Origin: Acanthamoeba lenticulata | Lineage: Eukaryota; Discosea; Longamoebia; Acanthamoebidae | NCBI GenBank assembly: GCA_002179805.1 | Contig: NAVB01004585.1 | Span: forward strand, 1 to 14,974 | Direction: 5' to 3' | Length of the DNA: 14,974 bases | Shown: in pieces, positions 1 to 9,011 of the stretch | Layout of the letters: the number at the start of each line of letters is the position of its first letter | Position numbering within the stretch: the first letter of the stretch is position 1 | The notes under the pieces: model-generated | What the model was told of the DNA's origin: nothing | The model's input: only the letters and a program-made list of their open reading frames with translations | The model's database searches: none | Translations under genes and position numbers: made by a program

Positions 1-1531
1 AACCGCGTGATGGTGGGCAACATCGCCGAGCTCACGGTCCAGCTCGAGCGCCTCCAGTGCGAGCGGGCCGAGGTCCAGGGCTTGGCCGAGTCCCTGGCCG
101 AGCAAAAGACACAGCTCACGGCTGACCTCGAGGGCCTCCAGGCCCAGCTCGCGGAGCTCCAGGCCGAGCACGCCGCACTGGCCGCCGCCCACAAGAAGGA
201 GGTCAAGCGCGCGGCCCTCGAAGAAAACCAGAAGAAATACGCGGTGGATTCTGCTGCCCTCCTTCAATCGCTCGAGTCTGACCTCACTGGCCTCGTCCAG
301 CCAACGGCTGCTGCCAGCGCCGTGCAATCGGCGGCGGCCGTCGCCGAGTCATCGGCAGCGGCGGCTGCAGCGGCCGAAGCGGCTGCGGCGTGGGAGGCCG
401 AGCGGGAGCAGCTGCAGCGGCGGGCGGCCGAGGCCGAGCGGCTGGCCGAGGAGCGCGCGCGACAGCTGGCGCTCTACTTTGAGCGCGAGCGCCAGCGCGA
501 GGCCCTGCGCCAGAAGCAGCAGCAGGACGAGCTCGAAGCCGCCCGCCTCGAGGCCGGCCTCGACTCCCTCGTGGTCCCCGCCGACGACCTCGATGACCTT
601 GTGCTTGACGTGCCAACGTCCGCCGCCGGGGCCACCGACATGCCAGCGGCTGCCGTCCAGCCCATGGGCGGCGGGGAGTCGTTTGAAATGGAGATGCTGC
701 GGGCCGAGAAGGACCACTGGCAGGGCCTGGCCGAGGGCCAGCGTCGCGAGAAGGAGGTGCTCGAGGCGCAGCTGGCGCAGGCCCGGCAGGAGCAGGCCGA
801 GCGCAAGGCCGCCGGCGAGCAGGAGCAGGACGAGGCCAAGCGGCGGCAGCTCGAGGGCGAGTTGGTCGAGCTGCGGCAGCGGACGGCACAGAAGCTGGCC
901 GAGTTCGACCACCTGAAGAGCTCGCTGCTGCGCGACCTGCAGAACCGGTGCGAGAAGGTGATCGACCTCGAGATGCTGCTCGACGAGGCGCGCGAGCAGT
1001 ACGAGCAGCTCCTCAAGAGCTCGTCCAACAAGTCCCTGCAGAAGCGCAACACGTTCCTCGAGCGCAACCTCGAGCAGCTCACGCGGGTCCACCAGCAGCT
1101 CGTCACCCAGAACAACGCGCTCCGCCTCGAGCAGCGCGTCTCCGAGAAGAAGCTCGCCGCCCGCAACGAGCGCATCCGCGGGCTCGAGGTCCTCCTCGCC
1201 AGCGCCCAGGACAAGCTCCAGCTCCTCTCCGACACGCACGGTGCCCAGGTCGCCAAGTACAAGCAGCTCGTCGACGAGCTCCGCGCCAAGCTCGAGCAAA
1301 GTACGCCTATTTCTTTCTGGTGTGTTACTTAATAAGCTTTATTGATGTAGAGATCCTTCGGTAAAAATGGCGGTAGCAGCCCAAGCTCGTGCGCAGAGCC
1401 GTGGCCGGTCGTCGTCTATCAACCAAGGCACGGGCGGGGCGCGCATCGTAAAACCCATCCGAGGCGGAGGCGGGCGAGCGAAAACCAGCAAGCTTTCGTC
1501 ATCAACAGCCGAGGCTCCCGTGAAGGAGTAA
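1..1531 (+). CDS. Kinesin-1 heavy chain, C-terminal part (5' end outside window)
   Basis: The frame is open from the first base. Exon 1-1300 joins exon 1353-1531 across a 52-nt GT-AG intron. The acceptor must be the AG at 1351-1352, because the AG two bases earlier gives a stop within a few codons. The visible 490 or so residues are almost all heptad coiled coil rich in Ala, Glu and Gln. Near the end are RNERIRGLEVLL, typical of the last kinesin-1 coil, and in the second exon ARIVKPIRGGGGR, which matches the IAK autoinhibitory tail that folds back on the motor. The protein ends in a Ser/Lys-rich tail at TAA 1529-1531. In the family this is a plus-end microtubule motor whose stalk dimerises and whose tail binds cargo. 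The motor domain is not in the window. The exons are very GC-rich, unlike the next genes. Long open frames on the opposite strand here are composition artefacts. Confidence 0.93.
1301..1352 (+). other. Kinesin intron, 52 nt
   Basis: The intron begins GTACGC and ends GTAGAG. It is far more AT-rich than the flanking exons, and removing it joins the coiled coil in frame to the IAK-type tail. Confidence 0.85.
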
Positions 1532-1865
1532 GCTAAGAGATAAATACTTGCTTGGCAAGCCAGGACCTGGGCCTGACATTCTTTTTCTTGTCTTATTCAA
1601 TCTCTTTCATAACCTTTTAAATCATTTTGACTACTTGTTCAACCAAGCTGCAAGAGGAAGAAGTTTTCTTTTCCTTCCCGCCCACTCACAACGATAGAGT
1701 TGGGGCCCCGGGGAGTGGGTCAAGGCTAGGTCCCCGGCACTGATGGTGCGAGAGAAACTTTGTACGGATGAAAGTTGGAACTCTGGTGAACTGCGTGTTT
1801 TACAGCGAGGCCAGGAAAGCTTTCGTCGTGAAGCTCTGACAGCTCCACGGCAACCCTCTTTCAGG
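1532..1865. other. Intergenic region after kinesin
   Basis: I see no convincing gene here. An ATAAATA stretch lies about 10 bases after the kinesin stop and could serve in 3' end formation. The right half (about 1670-1860) is richer in GC and runs into the broken DUF5672-type fragment. A short exon beginning at an ATG near 1769 (MKVGTL) could splice to 1866 in phase, but this is weak. Confidence 0.5.
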
Positions 1866-2179
1866 CTGAACTGCTTGGTGTGGTTCTAGCTTTGATTATT
1901 GTCGGGTCGGCATTTGTAATGGCAGAACTTAACCTCCTTCATCATTGTCATTTGAACACTTCACCACCTGCTTCAGGCCACGATGACAAGCTTGGTGGTG
2001 GAGATATGGTTCAACCACTCAAAGCTGCACCAAGCAGTGGTAAGGTGGTTGTTATCATTATCCCCAAACCTACATATGACCACAAGCAGAAGCGCGTGGC
2101 CAACAACCTACTGGTCGACCTACTGGCTCTTCATACACCGTAACGCCCTGTTCCACCTCAAGTGCATTGCCGACCAGGT
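1866..2179 (+). pseudogene. Truncated DUF5672-type paralogue, N-terminal fragment
   Basis: From a plausible acceptor (CTTTCAG at 1865) the frame encodes a hydrophobic signal-anchor (GVVLALIIVGSAFVMAELNL), a Ser/Pro-rich spacer and KVVVIIIPKPT. These parallel the N-terminus of the intact gene at 5322 (GVVLGFVIVGVIYIVVELNF, then KVVVIVVSKPT). The frame stops at TAA 2141-2143. Just before that, similarity to the intact copy (PTEWTFQIFHR) appears to move to another frame (TYWLFIHRN), so a frameshift is likely. No catalytic part follows: after a donor-like GTAAAAG at 2180 the sequence becomes AT-rich PAK upstream DNA. I read it as a decayed tandem copy; a short membrane protein is possible but less likely. 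In-frame ATG evidence at the start is poor. Confidence 0.6.
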
Positions 2180-2434
2180 AAAAGTCCATTACTCTTAATC
2201 AGAGTCTATAATATATAAACATCTTGGAAACAGTTGAAAAAGCAATATATAGTAACACAATAAACTAGCAAAAAAGTTAACATTTTGTATGTTGACAAAT
2301 TGTTTTTAAAAAGTTGTCTGTCTAGCATTCTTGGCAAATTTCATGTTTCCTTCTTTTTGTGTTTAGTTACAAAAAAGGTTATATAAACATATTGTATCTT
2401 TTAAGCTAACTTACCAAGCTAAAAGTTTTACATC
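2180..2434. promoter_or_regulatory. AT-rich upstream region of the PAK gene
   Basis: About 255 bases of strongly AT-rich sequence with TATATAA-like runs near 2209-2217 and 2379-2386 and no open frame of note. By position it should hold the PAK promoter and 5' UTR; no specific factor site is recognisable. Confidence 0.35.
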
Positions 2435-4671
2435 ATGCAAGCAAAACTTGTGGTAAGGTTTTTTGTTATATTGCACATTTTTTACAACTTATTCGTGATA
2501 GTCTCCAGAATTTTGGAATACACCAACTAAACAAGGCAAGCTTGTTAAGCGTGGTAGATACAATCTTGTTTTATTTATTTATTTTTTAACCCATGCAGTT
2601 CTGAGTTTGTTTATACAGGACACGTCCGTAAGAATTGGAAGGAGCGCTGGTTTGTTTTACAAAAAAACTACTTATTCTACTTCAAAAATCAAAAAGTATG
2701 TTTCTTAAACTTGAGAAAAAATTGCAATACAGTTCTAATATGATATTTATCATATCAACAAAAACTACAATAGGCTACAACTCCTATAGCACAAATTCCA
2801 CTATGTGGGGGCTTTGTAAAAAGGAGTTCTCATTACAAAAACTTCACATTTGAACTGTTTTCACCAAAAACAAACAAGCAATTTTTTATCACTGCTTGCA
2901 CTGAACATGAATGCCAAAGCTGGATTGAAGCGATTGATGAAGCTTGTCATTGGAATCCAGTTTCTGCACCTTTGCAAACAATTCACAAGATTCATGTTGA
3001 TTTTAGTTCAGACACAGGGTACATATTTTATTTACTTGATTACAAGCTAAAAAATACTATTTACCAACATATGTATACAGATTTTCTGGACTGCCACAAG
3101 AATGGCAATTGCTTATCAAAGGAGCAATCTCTAAAATTGAAGTGCAAGAAAACCCAAGTGCTGCTGTTGGTATGATAAAATATTACATTTTTAAAACATG
3201 TTGACTGATTAATTTTTTTATCAGCGGCTGTGAAATTCTATGATAGATATCTGCAAACTACAGAACGATCAATGTCAATGGTTCCAATTTATGATGTTGT
3301 ACCTTTGCCAATTAGTGAAAATACAAACCTGGAACAACTGCTAAGCCAAGAAAACCCTATGCAGCTATATACCAATTTATGCAAAATTGGTGAAGGGTAT
3401 GAATTGGTCAATATAAGTTTTTGGTTAATATTAAAAAGTAAACATTTTAAAATTGCAGTGCTGCAGGAGAAGTATATGTGGCTAATCATGTTCATACAAA
3501 TCAAAAGGTGGCTCTCAAAAAAATGGCTTTAAATGATGAATCCCGAGACCTATTGACCATAGAAATAGTGATGATGAAAACTTCAAAACATCCAAATATT
3601 GTTGCCTTTATTGATGCTTATATTTTTGAAGACCAATTATGGGTAAGTTTTTTCAGGGGTACACATACAACGCAATTTTACGTTCACATTTGTATTGCAG
3701 GTTGCTATGGAGTTAATGGATAATGGTTGTTTGACTGAGTTGATCGACCAAATAGAAACTCACCCAATTAATGAAAGTCAAATTGCTTATGTGATGTTGG
3801 AAGTAAGTACTTAATGCATTATTCAACTGGGCAATCTATTAACAACTTTTAGTCACTCAAAGCTTTGCAATACATTCATAGCTTGCATCGAGTACACCGT
3901 GACATAAAATCTGACAATATTTTGGTATCAAAAAATGGTGACATAAAAATAGGTATTATCATCTTTTTTACATTTGTTTAACTTTTATTTTTACAAAAAA
4001 AAACAAAAAACCACTCAATATCATAGCTGATTTTGGGTATGCTGCCCAATTGACTGAAACAAAGCAAAAAAGAAATACTGTAGTTGGTACTTGAACATTT
4101 TTTTTCAACGAAAAACACGTACCAATTAATTGCATTATTGGCAGGTACACCTTATTGGATGGCACCAGAGCTTATCAAAGGGTTTGATTATGATATAAAA
4201 GTTGATATATGGAGGTAAGATAAAAAATAATTAAAATCTCTTTATATTGTATAAAAATTGCCATTTGTTATAGTCTAGGAATTATGTTGATGGAAATGGT
4301 TGAAGGTGAACCACCATATATGGAATTTCCTCCATTGCGGGTAAAAATAATAATATTGCCTTGTCAAATTAGATAAATTTTCACAATGAATGTTATTTCT
4401 AGGCATTGTTCCTCATAACAACAAAAGGCATCCCAGGTTTGAAAAAAAAATCATATTGGAGTAATGAATTACAGAATTTTCTTGCTTTATGTTTAGCTCC
4501 AATACCAAATGACAGGCCAGATGCAACATATCTTTTGAATGTATGTAATTGTGTATTCTTTTGACATTATGCTTCATAATTAACTTTACACTATTACAGC
4601 ACCCTTTTCTAACGAAATCATGCTCCAAATCTGAATTTCTACATTTTGTACAAGAATCTAAAAAAATGTAA
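2435..4671 (+). CDS. PAK/Cla4-type Ser/Thr protein kinase (PH-CRIB-kinase), 14 exons
   Basis: Exons: 2435-2452, 2502-2553, 2619-2695, 2774-3018, 3081-3169, 3225-3396, 3459-3642, 3701-3802, 3853-3952, 4027-4086, 4145-4214, 4274-4340, 4403-4540, 4600-4671. They join in phase to 481 residues. A PH domain (about 14-108; GKLVKRGHVRKNWKERWFVL) binds phosphoinositides in this family. A CRIB motif (about 112-140; SAPLQTIHKIHVDF then FSGLPQEW) binds Cdc42/Rac-GTP. The kinase domain (about 209-470) has GEGAAGEVYV, Lys238 in VALKK, Glu253, HRDIKSDN with Asp330, the DFG motif at 348-350, and Thr364 in the activation loop before GTPYWMAPE. All key catalytic residues are present, so it should be active. 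PH plus CRIB plus kinase is the fungal Cla4 layout, also known in other protists. The first coding exon is only six codons (MQAKLV); it is supported by phase and by the 49-nt intron. Expected role: effector of Rho-family GTPases on actin and polarity. Confidence 0.95.
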
Positions 4672-5196
4672 CATTTTTTGGATATATAAAAATATTGTTA
4701 TGCACGTTATCTTTAAATGATTTTTGTGTGGCACGTCCAACAGCGAGCCATCCAGCGCAATGGTGCGTATCTGAAAGTCCACTCTGCACACCGCCAGCAG
4801 AGGTGTGAACACAATGGCTGGCGCAAGAAAGTAGCGAAAGTTGCCAATAAGCAATGAAGAATAAATAGTTTTAACAAGAAAGTGCTTCACTGGGCTTTTT
4901 CTTTGGGGTATTGCAGAGATAAGATCCGCCACTAAAAATTGTCGTGAGACCCTCACGTGCCTCTTCCGCAACAGGCCGGTTGTTTGCAGGGTATGGTGGC
5001 CATGGCGCATGGTTGACCTGGCTCTTGTGGGAGAGGCGTGACCTAAACGGTCTTGTCGAGCAGGTACCCGGCGTGCGGGACGATGCCAGTGATTGTCTGG
5101 CAATATTGATGACTGTTTATAGCACCATCACCAACCAGGTTACAATTTATTGTTCCTCCAGCTGCTAGCAACTTTGGCTGGGTCCTAATATTTCAG
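4672..5196. other. Unassigned coding-like block between PAK and the DUF5672 gene
   Basis: Two conflicting coding-like signals occur. On the minus strand a frame is open for 154 codons (5103 down to 4639), including the hydrophobic stretch NFRYFLAPAIVFTPLLAV followed by RTIALDGSLLDVPHKNH. On the plus strand about 4944-5136 reads GRLFAGYGGHGAWLTWLLW, then PGVRDDASDCLAILMTVYS and TITNQ before a GT. I recognise neither. GC content is higher than in the PAK exons and similar to the DUF5672 gene. It may be exons of an unrecognised gene or remnants of duplicated secretory-enzyme genes. Confidence 0.3.
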
Positions 5197-5303
5197 CCCA
5201 CGCCATTGTTGTAGAAATTGACTTGACACCTTGTAGTAAAAATCTTTACCAAAACTTGGGTCAGAGTTTGCTGTAAAACAGTCTTGGAACCATGAAATTG
5301 TAG
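5197..5303 (+). repeat. 107-bp perfect direct repeat, copy 1
   Basis: Identical base for base to 6600-6706 (offset 1403). This copy ends 18 bases before the DUF5672 start codon, so it probably holds that gene's core promoter or 5' UTR. The flanking bases differ at both ends. Confidence 0.95.
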
Positions 5304-5321
5304 AAACAGTTTTGGAACCAA

Positions 5322-6553
5322 ATGGAAGGACGACGGCAGGTTAGTGGTGTTGTGCTGGGTTTCGTTATTGTTGGTGTCATATACATTGTGGTGGAGTTGA
5401 ACTTTAGCCTTAATCACCTCACTGCCACGAGCAAAGCCCTACACATTTTGGACGTTTCACATTCTGCAAGTGTCTGTGGTCAAGAAGTTGCTGGTGAGGG
5501 AAGCGATCAACCAAGCAAGGCTTCCCCCAATACTGATAAAGTTGTAGTTATCGTCGTCTCAAAACCCACGTCCAAACTGGCTGGCCTTGTGGACAACCTT
5601 GCAGTCAACCTTCCAACGGAGTGGACGTTTCAGATCTTTCATAGGTAATGGTATACTTTTTTTTTTGGTACACAAAGGGGGAAGTAACCTTGTTTTGCTC
5701 TGCTACAGTCCGTCAGTGTATTCAAGTTTACTCCGTGAGGGCGCACTTCGCCCTTACGTGGAAGCGGGCAGGATAAACTTCACTGCCACCGTGCCTGAGG
5801 GTTTGTCCTACGTGGGCTACTCAAAGCTACTCACCAGCGTACAGTTCTGGAAACAAGTGCAAGGTACGACAGTGTTTTTTTAATGAGATTTGACTTTTTC
5901 AAAAAAGAAAGAGTCCACGGTCGTTTCGTGTAAGCCACTGCATGTATGTAACAATAAGCAGGGAAAATCAAATCTCATTAAAATGGCGTGATGCAGGGGA
6001 GCATGTGCTTGTTGCACAAATAGATTCAACAATGTGTGCTAACACTGATCTTTCTATTGACGATTATCTGAGTTACGATTGGGTCGGCGCACCGTGGGCG
6101 ATTACCCACCCAATTCCTAGTGCAGGATACATCCCAATAGGCAACGGAGGTAGGTAAACTTTGTTTGTTGGCACCCTTTGACTCACATGTTTATTGCCAC
6201 TTAGGGTTCTCACTTCGCCGCAGATCACTAATGATTGAAGCGAGCAGCAGGTGCCTCCATCAGGGAGTGTATTGGGAAGACCTTTGGTTTGCTGCATGTT
6301 TCTTCGATATGCAGGTGAATGACACCGGCTTCAGACTCAAGCTACCTCCTCTGGATTTGGCAGCACGCTTTTCAGTAGAAAAAGTGTATGCAGATCATCC
6401 TCTGGCTTGTCACAAGCCGTGGGAACATCTTCATCCTGCTCTGGTACACTTACCTTTTCCTTAGAATTGGTGTAACGACTAAACTTCCCTTTATAGTTGG
6501 CCAAACTCTACGACACTTGTCCGGAATTGCGTCGGGCATCTAGTGGTGAATAA
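5322..6553 (+). CDS. DUF5672-family type II membrane protein, probable glycosyltransferase
   Basis: Exons 5322-5644, 5709-5863, 5997-6149, 6205-6443 and 6497-6553 join in phase to 308 residues. There is a short cytoplasmic N-terminus, then a signal-anchor at about residues 8-28 (VVLGFVIVGVIYIVVEL) and a Ser-rich stem. The conserved DUF5672 blocks follow in order: PTEWTFQIFHS; FWKQVQGEHVLVAQIDS; SYDWVGAPW; GNGGFSLRRRSLMIE; YWEDLWFA; ARFSVE; CHKPWEHL. In this family these blocks suggest a nucleotide-sugar-dependent Golgi glycosyltransferase, but the reaction is not established. QIDST stands where many members have QTDS. An AATAAA (6549-6554) overlaps the stop codon. Intron 2 (133 nt) is about twice the size of the others and carries an inverted repeat. 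The gene is bracketed by identical 107-bp repeats, and a broken paralogue lies at 1866-2179. Confidence 0.88.
5878..5983. repeat. Foldback (16-bp perfect inverted repeat) inside an intron
   Basis: The arm TTTTAATGAGATTTGA (5878-5893) is the exact reverse complement of TCAAATCTCATTAAAA (5968-5983), with a 74-base loop. After one bulged C, four more A-T pairs extend the stem inward. It fills most of intron 2 (5864-5996) of the DUF5672 gene. It could be a small MITE-like insertion or a hairpin that brings the splice sites together. Confidence 0.8.
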
Positions 6554-6554
6554 A
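6549..6554 (+). promoter_or_regulatory. Candidate polyadenylation signal overlapping the DUF5672 stop
   Basis: AATAAA includes the TAA stop codon of the DUF5672 gene (6551-6553). Position and sequence fit a 3' end signal in a compact genome. Confidence 0.45.
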
Positions 6555-6599
6555 AACAGCTCTTTCGACTCTTCTGTTTTTTGCAATTGCATCTTTTTC

Positions 6600-6706
6600 C
6601 CCACGCCATTGTTGTAGAAATTGACTTGACACCTTGTAGTAAAAATCTTTACCAAAACTTGGGTCAGAGTTTGCTGTAAAACAGTCTTGGAACCATGAAA
6701 TTGTAG
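6600..6706 (+). repeat. 107-bp perfect direct repeat, copy 2
   Basis: Identical to 5197-5303. It lies 46 bases downstream of the DUF5672 stop and abuts the 3' end of the minus-strand carotenoid oxygenase region. No DUF5672 coding sequence follows it, so it looks like an orphan copy of that gene's upstream region. Confidence 0.95.
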
Positions 6707-6712
6707 TTTATT
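6707..6712 (-). promoter_or_regulatory. Candidate minus-strand polyadenylation signal
   Basis: AATAAA on the minus strand overlaps the TAA that ends the read-through carotenoid oxygenase frame, just as AATAAA overlaps the DUF5672 stop. It could serve either model of the oxygenase 3' end. Confidence 0.4.
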
Positions 6713-6856
6713 GTTTTATCATCAAGTGTGGACGATGTTGCTTGTTGATGTTAGATAGCTCTCTGCTATGGACAGTCCAATGATTACGTATAAATATAAG
6801 GATAAGCGGTGAAAGGGAGCGAAGATCATAAATGCGTGATGTCTCTTTTGACCTTT

Positions 6857-9011
6857 TCAATAAAACACCTAATTGATAACACAACTCAATCAGCAGAACC
6901 GTGAAAGCTAAAATATTTTCAAGAAATGCACTGACCTGCGGAGTAAAGGTGCCATGGAAACCATAAGGTGTGTGGTGAGCAAGGTTAATCCGGGCGATGG
7001 GACCTGCCGGCAAGTTGGCGGCGTCCAAGACCACAAATTGAGTTTGGTGTTTCTTGCAGTTATAGAGTTGAACAATAACCCAACCATCATCTTCAACACT
7101 TTCACAGCTGGACACAAAAATTAGTGATCTGCTAAAGTAACGGCGAGAGAGCACGCACTGGCCAGGTCGGGGAACAAAAACAGGTTCTCCCAGAATACCA
7201 TATTCTTGTCTTGCACTCCAGACTTGGCGCTGTTCTCCTTGTCGGTCATATTTAACTATTTCTTGAAAGGGTATTGGTTTTCCAGGCACATCAGAAGCCA
7301 TGAGGTAAGCGTAGCGCCATTTACTCCCTGCCAGACCAGGATGAACCTGGGACCCCATTACCAGTCAATAATAAGAACAATAAATTGTTGGCCAACACAC
7401 ATACATAAGGGAATTCACAACTCGCTGGATCAGCTTTTTGCATAGAAATTGTCTGTTTCTCCAAGTTGATCGTGAAGTTGAAAACAAATCCGGGTGCAAC
7501 GGTTGCATTTGATAACCATACCCCCTAATTTTTAAGGGGGAAAATCAGCAAGTTGTTAATGTAATTTTTTTTAAAAAAAATATCTTCTTACTTTATCAAA
7601 AGTCATGTTGAAGTTTTTCCCTAAACACACACTTGAAAAATGTATCTCATTGCCATCTTCCCATGCATTACCTAAGTTGAATGACAACAGTTAATATCAT
7701 TCAATGTTTGTTTAAAAAAAACTTACAATGATGATAAATCATCACTGGATCTATATCAAAAAATAATGCTTGAGATTGACTTTTACGGGGTATCACGATC
7801 ATACGAGAAGGCAATTCTGTTCAAAAAATTTCAGTTGGTTGATAAAACAACATTAGATCAAAGGTAAAAGTACCAGGGTAATAGTGCATCAATTGTCCAG
7901 GGGAAGATAGGCCAGACACAATCTTTGCAATATTAAAAGAAGATAATTTATAAAAAGGCGTTTGATGAAAAATATAAAAGCTGGGCGTGATCAAAAAATC
8001 ATGACCTAACATTAACAGTTAGCAATATTTCAATAAAAATAGAAGATAATCCACATACAATAATAAAAATTGTCAAAGCTATGGATTTGTTTGCTTTTTA
8101 AATTCCAAGCTTCATCAAATTCATAGATATACAGCTTATTATTGCCGTCTTTGGATAGTTGGAAACTAAATGAAATCAAATGGTTTTGGACCGGATCATG
8201 CCGAAAGTGAGCAGCTAGACAACGTGATTCATTCAAAACTCCATTTAAAGTATCTTTGCCATGTGTTTCAAGGGTTGCTGGATCAAGTAAATAAGGCAAA
8301 CCTGTTAAGTATCACGTTTACCCATAATATCAGCTATGAGATATTGGTTCATAATAGCTCAATGTTTGACTGGGTACCAGCTTCCCAAACAGCAAGTAAT
8401 TTTCCTCCCCAATAATAAACATTTGTGTTGGCAGGATTTTTGTATGCATTTCTTGTTTTTGTGTTCCTGACAATAATTACAAAAGATAAGCTTGCAATTA
8501 AGTCAAATTCAAACAAGAGTACCAAAAAGAAGACAAGTTATCCCAAAAGTTTAGTGACCTTGTACCCATCATTCCTTAACATGCATAGGTCAGTTTAAAC
8601 AAAGTTAAGCAGAGGTTGAAAACCTTATACCTTTATACATAAGCTTTTTTTCTTTTTTTTCTAGTGTATATCCTGTTGTTTTGACATATTTTGAGCGAAA
8701 ATATGCTTTTCCGTTTTTGAACGTAATTGAACATATCTTTCAAATCACTAATGTTAATTATCTTATTTTAGAATACAACTTCCTGATCCTGTACCATGCC
8801 ATCACCGTCAATTGGATGCTTTAATGGCGTTCCATACACTTCCAATAATCCCTGGTGGAAAAGAGTTTCAGACTTAACTCTGAAAGGGTTTTTAGACTCT
8901 TACCGGCCCATTACGGAACAAAGTTCCATGTAATTCCGAAGGTAAAGTTCCATCCACTTGCAGTTCATACGAGAACTCCTGTTGATGATCATTTACCACC
9001 CATTTACCCAT
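6857..9011 (-). CDS. Carotenoid oxygenase (RPE65/CCD family), 13 exons in the preferred model
   Basis: Minus-strand exons: 9011-8904, 8851-8795, 8736-8631, 8574-8559, 8466-8378, 8301-8059, 8005-7874, 7816-7727, 7671-7592, 7524-7405, 7346-7159, 7107-6936, 6868-6857; 470 residues. The start ATG is preceded by an in-frame TAA. Family landmarks in order are GTLFRNGP, DGDGM, NTNVYYWGGKLLAVWEAG, YEFDEAW, GEPVFVPRPG, EDDGWV and GFHGTF. All four iron-binding His positions are present: His157, His208 (HDFLIT), one of His279/280 (YHHCNAWED), and His461. Such non-haem iron enzymes cleave or isomerise carotenoid double bonds. No signal peptide is seen. Exon 4 is only 16 nt. The 51-nt intron 7108-7158 is in frame and stop-free, but removing it restores PRPGHCESVEDDGW. 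The 3' end is uncertain: without the last intron (6869-6935) the frame stays open to TAA at 6708-6710, giving 542 residues with a hydrophobic tail. Confidence 0.93.
8559..8574 (-). other. 16-nt microexon of the carotenoid oxygenase
   Basis: GAATGATGGGTACAAG lies between TTAAG and GTCACT on the minus strand. It is needed to join LMYKG (exon 3) to NTKTRNAYKNPANTN (exon 5) in phase, supplying G-M-M-G-T-R where the family usually has a short FGT-like linker. Confidence 0.8.

Noticed and set aside
284..1299. Long minus-strand open frames (about 200, 316 and 271 codons) opposite the kinesin exon
   Set aside because: They are by-products of very high GC and heptad coding on the other strand, where few stop codons arise; the products are low-complexity with no family resemblance.
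4639..4740. Extension of the minus-strand frame into the PAK 3' end
   Set aside because: This part overlaps the last PAK exon and AT-rich downstream DNA; only the part above about 4736 looks protein-like.
5197..6706. LTR retrotransposon defined by the 107-bp direct repeats
   Set aside because: Between the repeats is only an intron-containing DUF5672 gene; there is no reverse transcriptase, integrase, primer-binding site or TG...CA ends.
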